From: Nymphaea colorata
Taxonomy: Eukaryota; Streptophyta; Magnoliopsida; Nymphaeales; Nymphaeaceae
Assembly (NCBI RefSeq): GCF_008831285.2
Contig: NC_045138.2
Span: 17,395,934 to 17,455,933, forward strand
Direction: 5' to 3'
Length of the DNA: 60,000 nt
Shown here: piece by piece, positions 48,310-59,279 of the stretch
Numbering within the stretch: position 1 is the first letter of the stretch
How the letters are laid out: each line of letters begins with the position of its first letter
Notes under the pieces: generated by a model
What the model was told of the DNA's origin: nothing
What the model saw: only the letters and a program-made list of their open reading frames with translations
Database searches by the model: none
Position numbers and translations under genes: made by a program

Positions 48310-48573
48310 GTTTCTTCATTTTCTTCAGTTCAGTTCGGGGTTTTGTGATGTTGAAGACCAGAATATCTTTGCTTTCTTTTCTTGGAACAGTCATAATGTA
48401 ACATTCCATGAGTTTGTGTTTACATGAAAATAAGTAAATTAAGAATCCGAATACGAGAATGTGTTGGATGTGATTTTGGATACCAGATCTAGATCCTGTT
48501 ATATGATCCAAATGTGGATCTTGTTCTACTATGCCTGACCCTCCTTGGAATGTCGAAGCTGGGAGGAGCAAAG

Positions 48574-48604
<31 letters not shown>

Positions 48605-48937
48605 GACCACCAACCCACAAACTGGCGACATTGAAAACAAATATATATTATATGCAGAAAATCTCACTAATGCAATTCGTTTTCAATGCATTCCGAACAT
48701 TTGAACACAAACCATTTATAATCTTAAGGATACTTAAATCAAAACAAGAAGTAAAATAGATTTAAATCGTCCCCACCATGAATATCAGTAAAAGTAAAGG
48801 CATATAGTTTATCTCGATGTAATATTTAATTTTATGTTGGCATTACTAAGTGTTAGTAAGATATGTGAATAAAAAATAATCTAATTAAGTTTGTCTTAAT
48901 TGAAAGCGGCCTGTTGAAGCTGGGAGAAGCAATGGAC

Positions 48938-48987
<50 letters not shown>

Positions 48988-49130
48988 CCCTGTGTGTGTT
49001 AATTCTACTTGCTCCCATTGTGATATGGAAATAACCCGATTTGGAGCCGTTTATGCAGGATCTGTGTTTTTGTTTGAATTAGTTTTTTTGGTAACTTTAT
49101 TGGTTCGGAAGTAAGAAAGCCGTTCACCTT
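48310..49130 (+). repeat. 3' flank of small gene copy 2 and partial upstream-type repeats
   Basis: 48310-48604 matches the 3' flank of copy 3 (52140-52290), sharing TTTTGGATACCAGATC and TCCTTGGAATGTCGAAGC. 48630-48910 is a fragment of the upstream-type repeat. Two TC microsatellites (48576-48604 and 48942-48982) each follow a GCTGGGAG.AGCAA motif. No gene seen. Confidence 0.5.
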
Positions 49131-49727
49131 AGTTTAAGTTCAAGGGAAGTCAAAAAGTTACAATACTCAAGGTGGCATATAGAGGACAAATCATGACTAA
49201 CCCATGCTTATTATTGAGGCCTAAAGAAAAGTTGTGTGGGCAAATGTCCCATCCCGTGTGTCAGAAGTTCCGATTCCAAACCTGGGGTTCATGTAATTTC
49301 TACTTCCCATGACAAACAAATGTAATTAACTCTTCTTAAAGGTGCCACCTTTTATATGGAAATGTTTGCATATCGTTGTGCAGGAAGATGTTCATCGTGA
49401 AAATGTAAATGATTTTTCTTCATTTTTACGTTATTAAAATCCTTGCGACCTAAAAATCTTTTATAGGAATAGCAAACTTGGCACTTCAAAATTAATTGGA
49501 GGTTAGGATTTACCAGGCCATGAAAATCATGCTTTGCATAAACCAGCCATTAACTAAGTTAAAAGATTAGGGGGACCTTGGTTGCAACGGAACTAAGTTA
49601 TAATAATAATAATAGTAATGACGTGACTCCTTTAAGGACCAAATTGGGGTCAATATTGTTTGAATGGGCAGAGTTAATGAACCAAGTATTGTTATGAACT
49701 CCGGACTGATTCTTATAATTTTCTTTA
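49131..49727. other. AT-rich intergenic DNA
   Basis: 49120-49240 resembles a piece of block E (TTCAAGGGAAGTCAA...). A short (TAA)n run lies near 49601. No gene seen. Confidence 0.4.
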
Positions 49728-49991
49728 GGATGCGTTTGATTCCCCGCAGATCTCAAATCCGAGGGAATCTCAAATCCATGATTGCTGAACTCGACAGTTT
49801 TATTAAACAGTGGATTCAGCAGCACCCTCTCCCAACGTGAATTTCAAATCCTCATTTTTAATGTGAAAAACTTAGATTTGAAATCGGATTTTGGGAAGTG
49901 GAGGGGGTGGCCGACTTGAAAACCGCAGATCAGATCTGCAATGATCTCGGATCACCACAGATCTGAGATCCACAGTAATCAAACGTGACCC
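49728..49991. mobile_element. MITE, Tourist/Harbinger-like termini
   Basis: Ends GGATGCGTTTGATTCCCCGC and the inverse of GGGTCACGTTTGATTACTG. The inverted similarity continues into GCAGATCTCAAATCC against GGATCTCAGATCTGTGG. The element is 264 bp and non-coding. Flanks give at most a TA duplication. The superfamily is a guess from the terminal words. Confidence 0.55.
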
Positions 49992-50099
49992 TATGTTCAT
50001 TGTATGACAATATGAATAATATGTTATGCGGAAAACCAAACAATGTTTTTGTATAATATGTTATGTTGGAGGGGGTGTTCATTGATGTTATGTTGATGA

Positions 50100-50981
50100 A
50101 CAATATGATTTGTTTTAGCACAATGATTGATGAAACCTCTAAGCTACGTTTCGTTTTGTTCCTTGACTTCCAACCCACAAAATAAATATATGCTATAAAA
50201 GGGGATCACCTGAGCGGTTGGAATATTGTTTTAAAGGTTTAACTTTCTGCATAGTAGAAAGTCTCACTCAGCCTATTTGTTTTAGATGCATTTGGAACGT
50301 TTCCATTTATATTCTTATGTATACTTGAAGCAAAACAAGAAGTAAAATAGATTTAAATCTTAACCATCATCAATATCAGTAAAAGTAAAGACAAATGGTT
50401 TATCTTATTTTAGTTTATCTCGATGTAATATTTAATTTTAATATTGGTAAGTATAATTAGATATGTGAATAAAAAATAATCTAATTAAGTTTGTTTAGTT
50501 GAAAGCGTGTTGGTTTCCTGTCACATTAATCTCAGCTTTAATCAGCAACCAATTGATAAAAAATAATCTTGATCAGTTTCTAACAACATAAAGAAGTTTC
50601 ATTTCCTTTTTTCTATTACATATATAGTTGATTCTTTTTTGAAAAGTTCTCATTTTTAACTTTGGAAAGGCCAGCGAGTATTTGAAGGGTGTTGTTGTCC
50701 TTTTTTACAAATAAAAATTGTCTTTCAAATAGCCCAACTGTGGCACTAATATGTGTGGATTAGTAAACACAAAAAAAAAAAAAAAGTTCAGATGCAATTT
50801 GAAATAGCATAACTGAGCTATTTGCTATCTTCCATAAATAAGAATAAAACTGCTCTCAAACTAAAAACTCCATTTATAACCTTGTTCACATGACTCCATT
50901 AGGAGGTTGAAAGAAGAAAAAGAAAAACTCACATAGAGTTCTCTGTGACTGTGAGGGCGATGGATGTGAGCAAAATGCCCT
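50100..50981 (+). repeat. Duplicated upstream region of small gene copy 3
   Basis: Same ordered landmarks as the upstream regions of copies 1 and 2. It is closest to copy 2, for example in GAGCGGTTGGAATATTG. No gene seen. Confidence 0.6.
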
Positions 50982-50989
50982 TATATAAA
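50982..50989 (+). promoter_or_regulatory. TATA box of small gene copy 3
   Basis: TATATAAA followed by GGGAGTGGCAGACCA, matching copies 1 and 2, 63 bp before the chosen ATG at 51052. Confidence 0.68.
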
Positions 50990-51051
50990 GGGAGTGGCAG
51001 ACCATGGTCGTGATATTAAATAGAGAGAGAGCGAGAGAGAGAGGGAAGACT

Positions 51052-51774
51052 ATGGCGTCTGAAGATTCGAAAGCATCGCAGGAAACGACGTCTGAAAATT
51101 CGATGGGGACTATAGCGTTTGAAGATTCAAGAGCAGTACTGGAAACGTCGTCTGAAGATTCGAAAGCACCACAGGGAACGACGTCTGAAAATTCGATGGG
51201 GACTATAGCATTTGAAGCTTCGAGAGCAGTACCGGAAACGTCGTCTGAAGATTCGGGGGAGTCTGTGGCGTTTGAAGCAGTACAGGAAACGGCGTCTGTA
51301 GATTCTAGAGCAGTCCTGGAAATGCTAAATGATGAACTTCAAGAACAGACAGAATTCGTATTGGGGCCATTAAAGGAATCTGTACTTAGCTTTCACATTA
51401 ACCATTTTCTTTTTCCTTGCATTACATTTGATTTATTGTTATGTATTAATGTTTTTCCTTGTTTCTAGCCAACCATCGTTGGCATCACAGAAGAAAGAGA
51501 AGTCATCGTAAGCATATGGGACAACGATGAGCTGGAGACGTGCATTATCATACAACGTTATGACCCGTATGTATTATGGATTATTGTTTTTTCTATATGA
51601 ACATTGATGGATTTCTGTTTTCTATATGATCACTGGCTTTTATCTGTCAATTCTTTTCACGTTTGATCTTGTTCTGTTAGGTCTTGGAATTTTTGCATGC
51701 GGATTCCTGCAAACCAAGAAGATCTTAAACAAAGGGCCGAAGCAGCTGGTTTTAAGGTAGAGGTGGTGCCCTAG
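51052..51774 (+). CDS. Small three-exon gene, unknown family, copy 3 (173 aa, expanded exon 1)
   Basis: Third paralogue. Exons are 51052-51381, 51469-51566 and 51681-51774 (donors GTACTT and GTATGT, acceptors TTCTAG and TGTTAG). Exon 2 (PTIVGITEERE, DELETCIII) and exon 3 (FCMRIPAN, QRAEAAGFKVEV) match the family. Exon 1 is 110 codons rather than about 31. It contains two near-identical units of about 32 residues starting SEDSKA, each with TTSENSMGTIAFE, then a partial third unit (SEDSGESVAFE). This makes an acidic, Ser/Thr-rich, probably disordered N-terminus. The C-terminus stops at KVEVVP, five residues earlier than copy 1. An upstream in-frame ATG at 51004 is only 15 bp past the TATA box and so is probably not transcribed; I start at 51052. 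Confidence 0.68.
51061..51300 (+). repeat. In-frame tandem repeat within exon 1 of small gene copy 3
   Basis: Two units of about 96 bp, each encoding SEDSKA...TTSENSMGTIAFE...SRAV.ETS, followed by a shortened third unit. The period is a multiple of three, so the frame is kept. Copies 1 and 2 have no such repeat, so the expansion arose in this copy. Confidence 0.75.
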
Positions 51775-52377
51775 AAGAAACGTGAATGACGCTTTCATCA
51801 TTTTCTTCAGTTCAGTTAAGTTCAGGGAATAATGAAGACCAGCCTATCTTTGCACTCTTGAAAGAATAAACCAGTTACTGCAGTCTGCTGTAGTGCTGTT
51901 CTGTTTCCTTTACGTGTTTTTCTAGGTACTGTCCTTTAATTGTTCACGTGTGACTCAGTATAATATATATCTTAGTCAAATTGCGCCATTTTTTTTTCTT
52001 TTGCTAGTTCTTCACCTCTTAGATTAGTTCTTAATTTTTCTTTTCTTAGATCGGTCATACTGAATCCATATTTGACAATTTGAAAAAATAACATTCGTTG
52101 AGTTTGTGTTTACATGAAAATATGTAAATTAAGAATCCGAAGATGGGTATCAGTTGGATGTCATTTTGGATACCAGATCCGGATAAATAGATATAGATCC
52201 ATTTCATATGATCTAAATGTGGATCTGGATGTATGATTCCACGAGCCTCCTTGGAATGTCGAAGCCGCAAGGAGCAATGGATTCCATCTCTCTATCGTGG
52301 TAGTATTGAAGAATGTTGAGTTTGAACCGGTTCTTCTTCTCTCCCCCTTCCCTCTTCCCCCCATCCCAATCTCCACC

Positions 52378-52450
<73 letters not shown>

Positions 52451-53519
52451 GTGCATGATCAGCGTATGTTCATGGGCATAACAGTAGGATTTGGGTCGTA
52501 GATCCACAGATCTTTATGTATTTTTAGATTTAAATTTAGTTTGGCCCTACCCAGATCCAAAGGTTGGACTGCTCTGGCTCCGCCACTAATTAACTCTTCT
52601 AAAAATATCTACCGATCTCTGTAATGAAGATACTCATATTGATTCTTTTTTTTAACTGCTTTGACTCGATTTAATCAGATTTTGTATACTCATCAAACTC
52701 CAATGGATATTCTGGCACAACAACATGCACCATTCATGAATAATTGGGCCTGAGTTGAAGATTGTTCTGGCATTACATATGCTTACGATGAACCTAAATC
52801 TGATTAGAGTCTAATTCATCTTTGTTTATTCTTCTCTGCTAAAACAGAAAAATATTTTATATTTTATATTGTTCTCAAAATAGGAAAATTCTACTGATAA
52901 TCATCCCAAGTACGTGGTGAAAATCACAAGTTCTTGCGAAAAAATTAGTATCTATTGTTTGTCATGTAGACATCTCCATTGCCGCCTGCCGCTATTGATC
53001 TATATTGGTGAAAATTGTCAAAAGTATTTATTGTACACCACTCGAATGAAAGGCCAAAGTTTTCTTCCTTTATAGTTCCTTTTAGATCTAAAATTGTTTC
53101 TGCACCTAGGTTATCTTACAATATACCTTTCAATTCGAGTTTTGCATATGTCATTGGTTTGCATTCCAAAAGCATAGTACTCAAGAAAATCAAATTGAAG
53201 ACGCATCAACATCTCGCCACTCAAGACAGCCAGCAATGCTACGCCCCTTAGAGTGGGAAATATAGACGGAATGTGGTTGGTTTCTAGTCTTAAACCTCCA
53301 GCCCACCCTGCTGATGCTAGACCAGTGAGATCAATTAAAAGGACCAAATGTCCGAATGGTGTAGTGTAGCTGGTTTGTGACTTCCAATTTGACAACTTAA
53401 ACTATATTAATGTTGACCACATCATTAATGATGTCATAATAATCCGTGAGTCCAAAATTGGGCCGAAAATTGAGCCCCGAAAATACACTGTTTAAAAATA
53501 AAAATAATTACAACCCATT
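51775..53519. other. 3' flank of small gene copy 3 and AT-rich DNA
   Basis: 51790-52290 matches the 3' flanks of copies 1 and 2. A (TC)n-(TA)n microsatellite lies at 52384-52451. The remainder to the exportin flank has no convincing gene. Confidence 0.45.
52384..52451. repeat. (TC)n-(TA)n compound microsatellite
   Basis: TC dinucleotides to about 52424 and then TA dinucleotides. Confidence 0.92.
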
Positions 53520-54418
53520 AAACAACAAAAAGAAAAGGAAAAAAAGTCTGAGGACAACACCATGATAGTCCAACTGTTTTGGGCTCAAACATGCGCTGGT
53601 TATATGAACAAGCCTGTGTACCATTATATTGTGCATAGGTCCATGTGTATGACATACACTTTAGGAGTGGCCCAAGAACCCAATGAAAGTAAGTCAGGAG
53701 CACAATTTGTCGTGCATTAAGCGCTGTGCACCGTGCACGATGGCGTACATGTAGATGTCTCGCTTCAAAGATGTGCCACATATGGTAGACGATGATCAGA
53801 CGCCAGCTAGTGGTGCTCCAATGACAGATTCCGGACCAACCAGCAACTAAGACACTCTCTTGATGCAACATCTGCTAAGAGGAATCTTTCATCTTCAAAT
53901 TCTCGAACTGTTACACCACACAGTGACCTGCTCCATCAGTAACAACCATTATTTGAGAAGCAAAATATACAGTAATTTGCACGAGTACTGGATACAAATA
54001 TCTAAATGCGTCACCAAATTACATAAACTTCGAACGAGGTTATTACTATATCTACAAACACAGAGTTTAAGCAAAGTTAAAAGCAATCTGTCAGCATGCT
54101 GAATCTACACAATTGAAAGATCATAGATTGCAGCTAGAATAAATCTTCAGATGGCAACCGCATCTAAAATGGAGGGTTGTAGAAGAAGAAATAACTAAGA
54201 ACATGCTAAGTAATTAAATTATAATGACAAAGGAGCCAAAATTTATGCTAAGGTTCCATTCTCCAAAATAAAATCGAGTATTATGTAAGAAGCAGTAAGG
54301 CAACCATAACAGTTTTGGCTTTTATGATCATGTAAGGCCTTGTCATCATCACACATCTCGAAGCATACAAATGTATGACTGCTTACTCCATGAATAAAAA
54401 GGAAGTTTAATTGACTAC
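53520..54418 (-). other. 3' flank of the exportin-2 gene
   Basis: This stretch lies downstream of the exportin-2 stop codon and should contain its 3' UTR and poly(A) site. The sequence is AT-rich with no coding signal that I trust. I could not fix the cleavage site. Open frames here are short and show no recognisable domain. Confidence 0.4.
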
Positions 54419-57301
54419 CTAGACAATGGAGCAGTTATACATGCCGCAGAGCTGGAGAAGCGCCGCCTGATTGGCTGAATCCAGTGACCCTTGAATAATT
54501 GCTGGATATTTTCCTGGTGAAAGAGTTGAAAGCCTTGCCAAACTTGTTATTACGTATTCCTTTGGATCCTTAATGGCCTCTACAGGGTCCTCTTTTTTCT
54601 TCCAAATTGCAGTGTAGCCAACAGCTTCACATATATCTGAAACTCCTGGCTCATCATCCACTCTTTCTTGCTCTGATCGTGACAGCAATGTAACAATGCT
54701 GTCAAGCAATTTTCCCCACAAAATCAGCACGGGTGGTGAATCCTGCAACAGACTAGAAGATTCACACAACAGTCCAGTTGAGGCAACCAGGCATAGTTTA
54801 ACCTCTACAGAACCTGTGATTAATTTCAGATGTGGAATCCAAAGTTGTTCTAAAATCACCCCAAAAAGATTCTCCTGAACTGCATTTATGGTGTTGACTA
54901 GAGTCGAATGCCCATGTTTCACCAGGAACAGAGACATGAATACGAGCAGGGATTTTATGAATCTTGTGGTCCTCTGTTTGTGCAAGCGCGTAAACAGGGC
55001 ATTCCAAATGTGAAGAACATACGGAGACATGACATCGTAGCTCAGGTTTTCAATCACCGTATTCACAACATAGAAACCAGACTCATCCGTGAGAGCAGAA
55101 CCGATAAGCGTCTGGAATATACCAAGAACCTCACTTAGCCGCTGTTTCAACTCCATGGGAGCCTTTTCAAGGTACGCCTGCAGCAGCCTCACCAATGCAG
55201 GAACGTTCTCCTCTCTCAACCACAATCCTGGAGAAAGAAGAGCGTCAAAAAGCTGCATATAGGTTGCTGGTAGAGGTGGCCTGTTCATGTCCATCGCCTG
55301 ACCAAAAATTTGAAGCGCATAAGGCAGAAATTCGATAATGTCTTCAACCAATATCTTCTGAAGCATATCGAACAGGCTTGGTTCTAAAGTTTTTATCAGC
55401 GAAGGGTCCTTCTCGCAAGTTCGCCTCACCAACTCAACTATCGATTCAAACAGGTAACGGTTAAAGGTTGGATTCTTCGAATTCTTGCAGACCTCATAGA
55501 CTCTAGTCTTCAGACCGGCAATGCAGGCTGCAGCAAAGTCTGCATTAAACTCTGCGACAAGAAAAACACGCCATATGCATTTCATGGCATACTGATTCTC
55601 CTCGGATCCCGGCAATTCAAACACGTGATACAGGTTGGTCATCAAGGGAATCAAGAAAGGAGATATATCAGAAGCAGTGTATCGTTCCCTTCCGTCATCT
55701 TTGACGAGCAAAAGCTTCTCTATGCAATTGGCAGCATATGAGTGAACCACATTGGATTCGGCAGTCAAAAACCTAACAGCATGGGGAACGAGCTCGAGCG
55801 CCAGATTTTTTGGTATTCTACTGCGGAAGGTAGTGAGGAACTTCAATGCATCGGCCTTCAGCATCGGCTGCGAGTTCACGTCTGCGCACTTCAGCTCGGG
55901 ATCGATTACCGCCTTAAAGAAGCTCCACACGTCCACCAGTTCGTTGCGGGGGTGTGAGAAGTAGACCACCAAGAATATAGCACAGTCCTTATCTTTCCAA
56001 TTCTCCGTCGGGTTTGCAGCATACTTCTCCATCATGCTCTGCATCTCTGCAGACAACAAAGCCCTTACCTGCTCACGGTACTTCCTCAACAACCCTCTTA
56101 CAAGGTCGCACGCTATCCTCCTTCTTGTATCCACGTCGCTCCCTTCGATGTCTCTCCTTATGTATTCAACGTAATCCATCTCGAACGACTCCTCATCGTC
56201 CTCACGAACCCGGACATTGGGGATCACAATGCTCTGACATATCAGCCGAAGAGTATCGGGGCTTGCAAACAAAGAATGGTCGACACTGGTGCTAATGGTG
56301 GTCAAGAACTTAATGGCGGCAACTGTGAGCCTGTCGCGATTAGGCATCGCCGAGACGGAGACCAACAAACTCCCCACAGCGGAAGCAAATCCCGAGAGAA
56401 ACGGGCGGAATTTTTCTTCATTGTTATTCATGTAAAGGTTGATATTCGTACAGACGGCCTTCCGGAGCTTGTCCGCAACCTCACGGCCGCCGCCAGACTC
56501 GTCATTGTCGAGCAGGGGATAGGCCGTAGTAAGGTACTTCTGGAATTCGCCCATCCACTCCTTCATGTGATCCTCAAAGAATTGCGGAAGCTCGTGGGAG
56601 TTGAGAGAGAAGAATATGCGGCAACAAAAAAGCTGGCTCTCGAACCACCGGCGGAAGAGAAGGGCGTCTCCGCCGCCGCCCCCGGCAACAGCGGCGTCAA
56701 TTAGGCGTCCGGTCTGGAGGAAGAGTTCGAGAAGCGGTGCGGCAAACCCGTCGACACAGTACTTGAGGTCGAGGAGGAGGTCATTGGTATAGTGCTTGGT
56801 TCGGAACTTCTTAAAGATTGAGTGAGTGGTGGCCAGGGCGCCGTTGACGGCGGAGTAGTCCAAGGAAGCGGCGCCCGAGCGGACGCTGGCCACGAGCTCA
56901 GGAAGAAGGCCCGGCCAAGCCTTTGGGAAGTCGTACTCGCCGATGACGGCGAGGGACTTGCTCAGCTGGCCCTGAATGGAGGGCTGAGACGATAGCATAA
57001 TGCGGACGGTCAGGGTCCTGATCTGCTCCTTCTCGGCATCGGCGATAGCGGAGGTTGCCAAGTCCGGGGACGGCGACCACCGGGACCGGAGGTGGTTCTT
57101 GAAGGCGACGGACGCCGCGAGGCGGGCCTGGTCAGGGGCGGAGGCGGAGCATAGGAGGCGGAGAACGGCGAGTGCGTACCCGGGCCTTTCGGCCGCCGAG
57201 GCGAGGTACTCCTCCGCCTGCCGCCTGGGCTGGCGGTCCGGCGAGAAGGTTTGGAGGAAGCACCGGGTGAGAATTTCTAGCGTTTCTGGAGAGGCATCCA
57301 T
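54419..57301 (-). CDS. XPO2: Exportin-2 (CAS/CSE1-like importin-alpha re-exporter), complete, intronless
   Basis: Encodes 960 residues, close to the ~970 usual for plant exportin-2. This karyopherin-beta binds RanGTP and importin-alpha in the nucleus and returns importin-alpha to the cytoplasm. The N-terminal importin-beta-like region (about residues 25-100) holds FKNHLRSRW (67-75). The Cse1 region follows with DFPKAWPGLLPEL (124-136), SIFKKFR (161-167), FFEDHMKEWMGEF (241-253) and SDVDTRRRIACDL (388-400). The C-terminal CAS/CSE region runs to the end, which reads LLQLCGMYNCSIV, typical of the family. The start at 57301 gives the expected N-terminus (TLEILTRCFLQTFSP) and the frame has no break. 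A short glycine run lies near residues 207-211. The first ~800 bp are GC-rich and later parts less so. No introns are needed. Identity rests on family-wide motifs and full-length collinearity and is very secure. Confidence 0.97.
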   Translation of the reverse strand: MDASPETLEILTRCFLQTFSPDRQPRRQAEEYLASAAERPGYALAVLRLLCSASAPDQARLAASVAFKNHLRSRWSPSPDLATSAIADAEKEQIRTLTVRIMLSSQPSIQGQLSKSLAVIGEYDFPKAWPGLLPELVASVRSGAASLDYSAVNGALATTHSIFKKFRTKHYTNDLLLDLKYCVDGFAAPLLELFLQTGRLIDAAVAGGGGGDALLFRRWFESQLFCCRIFFSLNSHELPQFFEDHMKEWMGEFQKYLTTAYPLLDNDESGGGREVADKLRKAVCTNINLYMNNNEEKFRPFLSGFASAVGSLLVSVSAMPNRDRLTVAAIKFLTTISTSVDHSLFASPDTLRLICQSIVIPNVRVREDDEESFEMDYVEYIRRDIEGSDVDTRRRIACDLVRGLLRKYREQVRALLSAEMQSMMEKYAANPTENWKDKDCAIFLVVYFSHPRNELVDVWSFFKAVIDPELKCADVNSQPMLKADALKFLTTFRSRIPKNLALELVPHAVRFLTAESNVVHSYAANCIEKLLLVKDDGRERYTASDISPFLIPLMTNLYHVFELPGSEENQYAMKCIWRVFLVAEFNADFAAACIAGLKTRVYEVCKNSKNPTFNRYLFESIVELVRRTCEKDPSLIKTLEPSLFDMLQKILVEDIIEFLPYALQIFGQAMDMNRPPLPATYMQLFDALLSPGLWLREENVPALVRLLQAYLEKAPMELKQRLSEVLGIFQTLIGSALTDESGFYVVNTVIENLSYDVMSPYVLHIWNALFTRLHKQRTTRFIKSLLVFMSLFLVKHGHSTLVNTINAVQENLFGVILEQLWIPHLKLITGSVEVKLCLVASTGLLCESSSLLQDSPPVLILWGKLLDSIVTLLSRSEQERVDDEPGVSDICEAVGYTAIWKKKEDPVEAIKDPKEYVITSLARLSTLSPGKYPAIIQGSLDSANQAALLQLCGMYNCSIV

Positions 57302-57532
57302 CTAGCCGACGATCGGAGAGAGCGCGAGACACAGACGTCCTACCGTCGGCAATGCAACGGCGAACTCCTTGCATCCGGCGAGCACACAGAAAAACTGCCC
57401 TGTTTGAATGGAGGGAAATGAAAGGACACTAACGTAACCTTTGGCAATGAAAGGATACCGACGTAATGTTTGGCAAGGCAATCTTGGAACAACCTGAAAT
57501 GGGATTTGTATCTCCATTCTACAAAAAAGTTG
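57302..57532 (-). promoter_or_regulatory. Upstream region of the exportin-2 gene
   Basis: Contains the 5' leader and presumably the core promoter of the minus-strand exportin gene. The first ~80 bp are GC-rich. I see no TATA box at a convincing distance, which is common for housekeeping genes. Confidence 0.35.
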
Positions 57533-57670
57533 TGTTTGGTTGATAAAGATCTTAATTCCACGGATTTTGTTCCAATTTTCTTTGATCTCTTATAAAGAAT
57601 AATGATCGTTTGGTTTGTAAAGATCTTAATGCTAGGGATTTTATTCCAATTTTTGTTGATCTTTCGAAGA
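57533..57670. repeat. Two ~70 bp tandem units upstream of the exportin gene
   Basis: GTTTGGTT.ATAAAGATCTTAAT...GGATTTT.TTCCAATTTT.TTTGATCT occurs twice in a row with about 10 differences. Confidence 0.7.
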
Positions 57671-57829
57671 AAAAGTAATGGCCCTGGGAAAAAAAAATGG
57701 AGACGTAAGAATTCTCACTTATATCAACCTTATTTATAAGTAGTGATAAATAATGGGTAGCTTTCGGGGTGTCTCTATGACTTGTTTATGATACCCGGAA
57801 TTTATTTCCCGTGTTTGATGAAACCTTTG

Positions 57830-58580
57830 AACTACAAATTCATTTTGTCATTTGCCCACCAACCAACAAATTAATAAAACAAATATATGCTATAAAGAGG
57901 CACCTGAGCAGTTGGAATATGGTCTTGAATATTTGACTCTTCTGCATTGTAGTAAATTGCACTAAGCCAATTTGTTTTAAATGCATTAACTTGGAACAAT
58001 TCAAACTCAATGTTCTTAGTTATACTTAAAGCAAAGCAAGAAATAAATCTTACATCAACATGATTGAACAAATTCAAAGAAAACTATATGATATGAAGCA
58101 AGAAGAGATACAAAAGTAGGGAATCAAATGTTTTAACAAAGAGAGAGTTTATAATTTTCTTCAATAGTCGTAAAAGTAAAGGGATATAGTTTATCTTATT
58201 TGAATTATTTTCATGTGATAATAAATATACACTAATATCACTAAGTATAGTTAAATAGATGAATATAAAATAACCAAGTTAAGTTTATTTTATTGAAAGC
58301 GCGTTGGTTTTCTGTCACATTAACCTTTCCTCAAGTTAGTAACCATTTGAGAAAGAGATGTCTCCAATTAAAGGTGCATGCGTCACCTTGAACAATATAA
58401 AAATAGTTACATTTTTCTTTTACCATTATAGGCAGCTCCGCTGTTAGAAAGTTTGGTGAAAATGAGCGACTATTTAAAACGTATTTGTGTCTTATTCGTG
58501 AATAAAAATTCTCCTTCAAATCTGCCCAACCGTGGCACTTGGAAGAGTATATTAATATACATATAAAAAGCCCGACCTTG
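57830..58580 (+). repeat. Orphan copy of the small-gene upstream region
   Basis: Has the upstream landmarks (CACCTGAGCAGTTGGAATAT, TTTTCTGCATTGTAG-like, GGTTTTCTGTCACATTAACC, CCCAACCGTGGCACT) in order. The small gene that should follow is missing; an AT-rich MITE-like patch lies there instead. Confidence 0.5.
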
Positions 58581-58599
58581 CATGTAAATCCATACAGTT

Positions 58600-58800
58600 T
58601 GAAGTGCTTTTTTCTGGGCTTGGGGGTGGTCCGGCTCGGATCAATAATTTATATTTAATATTATTTTATTATATATATATATATATATTATAAGTAAATT
58701 ATATTTATATATTATGTTATATTAAAAGTATATATTTTTAATGTTAATCAAACCGGGTCCGAACCGCAGTTATAAGCTGCAGCCCCGCTAGCCCAATGCC
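58600..58800. mobile_element. Possible MITE with GC-rich ends
   Basis: GGGCTTGGGGGTGGTCCGG on the left is loosely inverted on the right (CCCGCTAGCCCAATGCCCAAG), around an AT-rich core with a TA run. It is similar in style to the 11065 MITE. No clean target duplication found. Confidence 0.3.
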
Positions 58801-59279
58801 CAAGATTACCAAAGTCCAAAGAAAGGAAATCACTAGACAAGATAGATTCACGTCCTTTTTATTTTTTGGAAAAGCACGAGAAAATTTCCTAGTTTCACAA
58901 TGCTCAGAATGCCCTTCATCGAGTCATGTATTAAAATATCAAATTAAATGACAGAAATATCCTTAAGGAAGCTGGTGAGCTTTTTATTTGGAGCCTTCTT
59001 CTATTTATGGTTTTACTGGCACCGATTTTTTGCGTATTTAACTTACTCAAATTAGTTTGTTTGCATCCTTACAATGTGAAAATCATGGGCAACTAGAATT
59101 TCGGGTTCGATTATTTATGGTATTTCATATTATAATTTTTTTCAAATTATAGAGTTTGTCTACATAAGCGAGCTATTATTTTGAAACTTAGTTTTTTTTT
59201 TTTCTCAAATTGAACTTTAAATGTACGCTTCATTAAAGTCCAACTCAAACTTAATATTAAAGTCTTATTATGTTGATGA
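58801..59279. other. AT-rich intergenic DNA
   Basis: No gene or clear repeat seen. Parts resemble 46380-46860, a region just outside the upstream repeat of small gene copy 2. Confidence 0.35.

Noticed and set aside
51004-51051. Upstream in-frame ATG for small gene copy 3
   Set aside because: Lies about 15 bp after the TATA box, so probably before the transcription start. It also has no counterpart in the paralogues.
55742-57305. Antisense frames across the exportin gene, up to 142 codons
   Set aside because: Shadows of the GC-rich coding strand.
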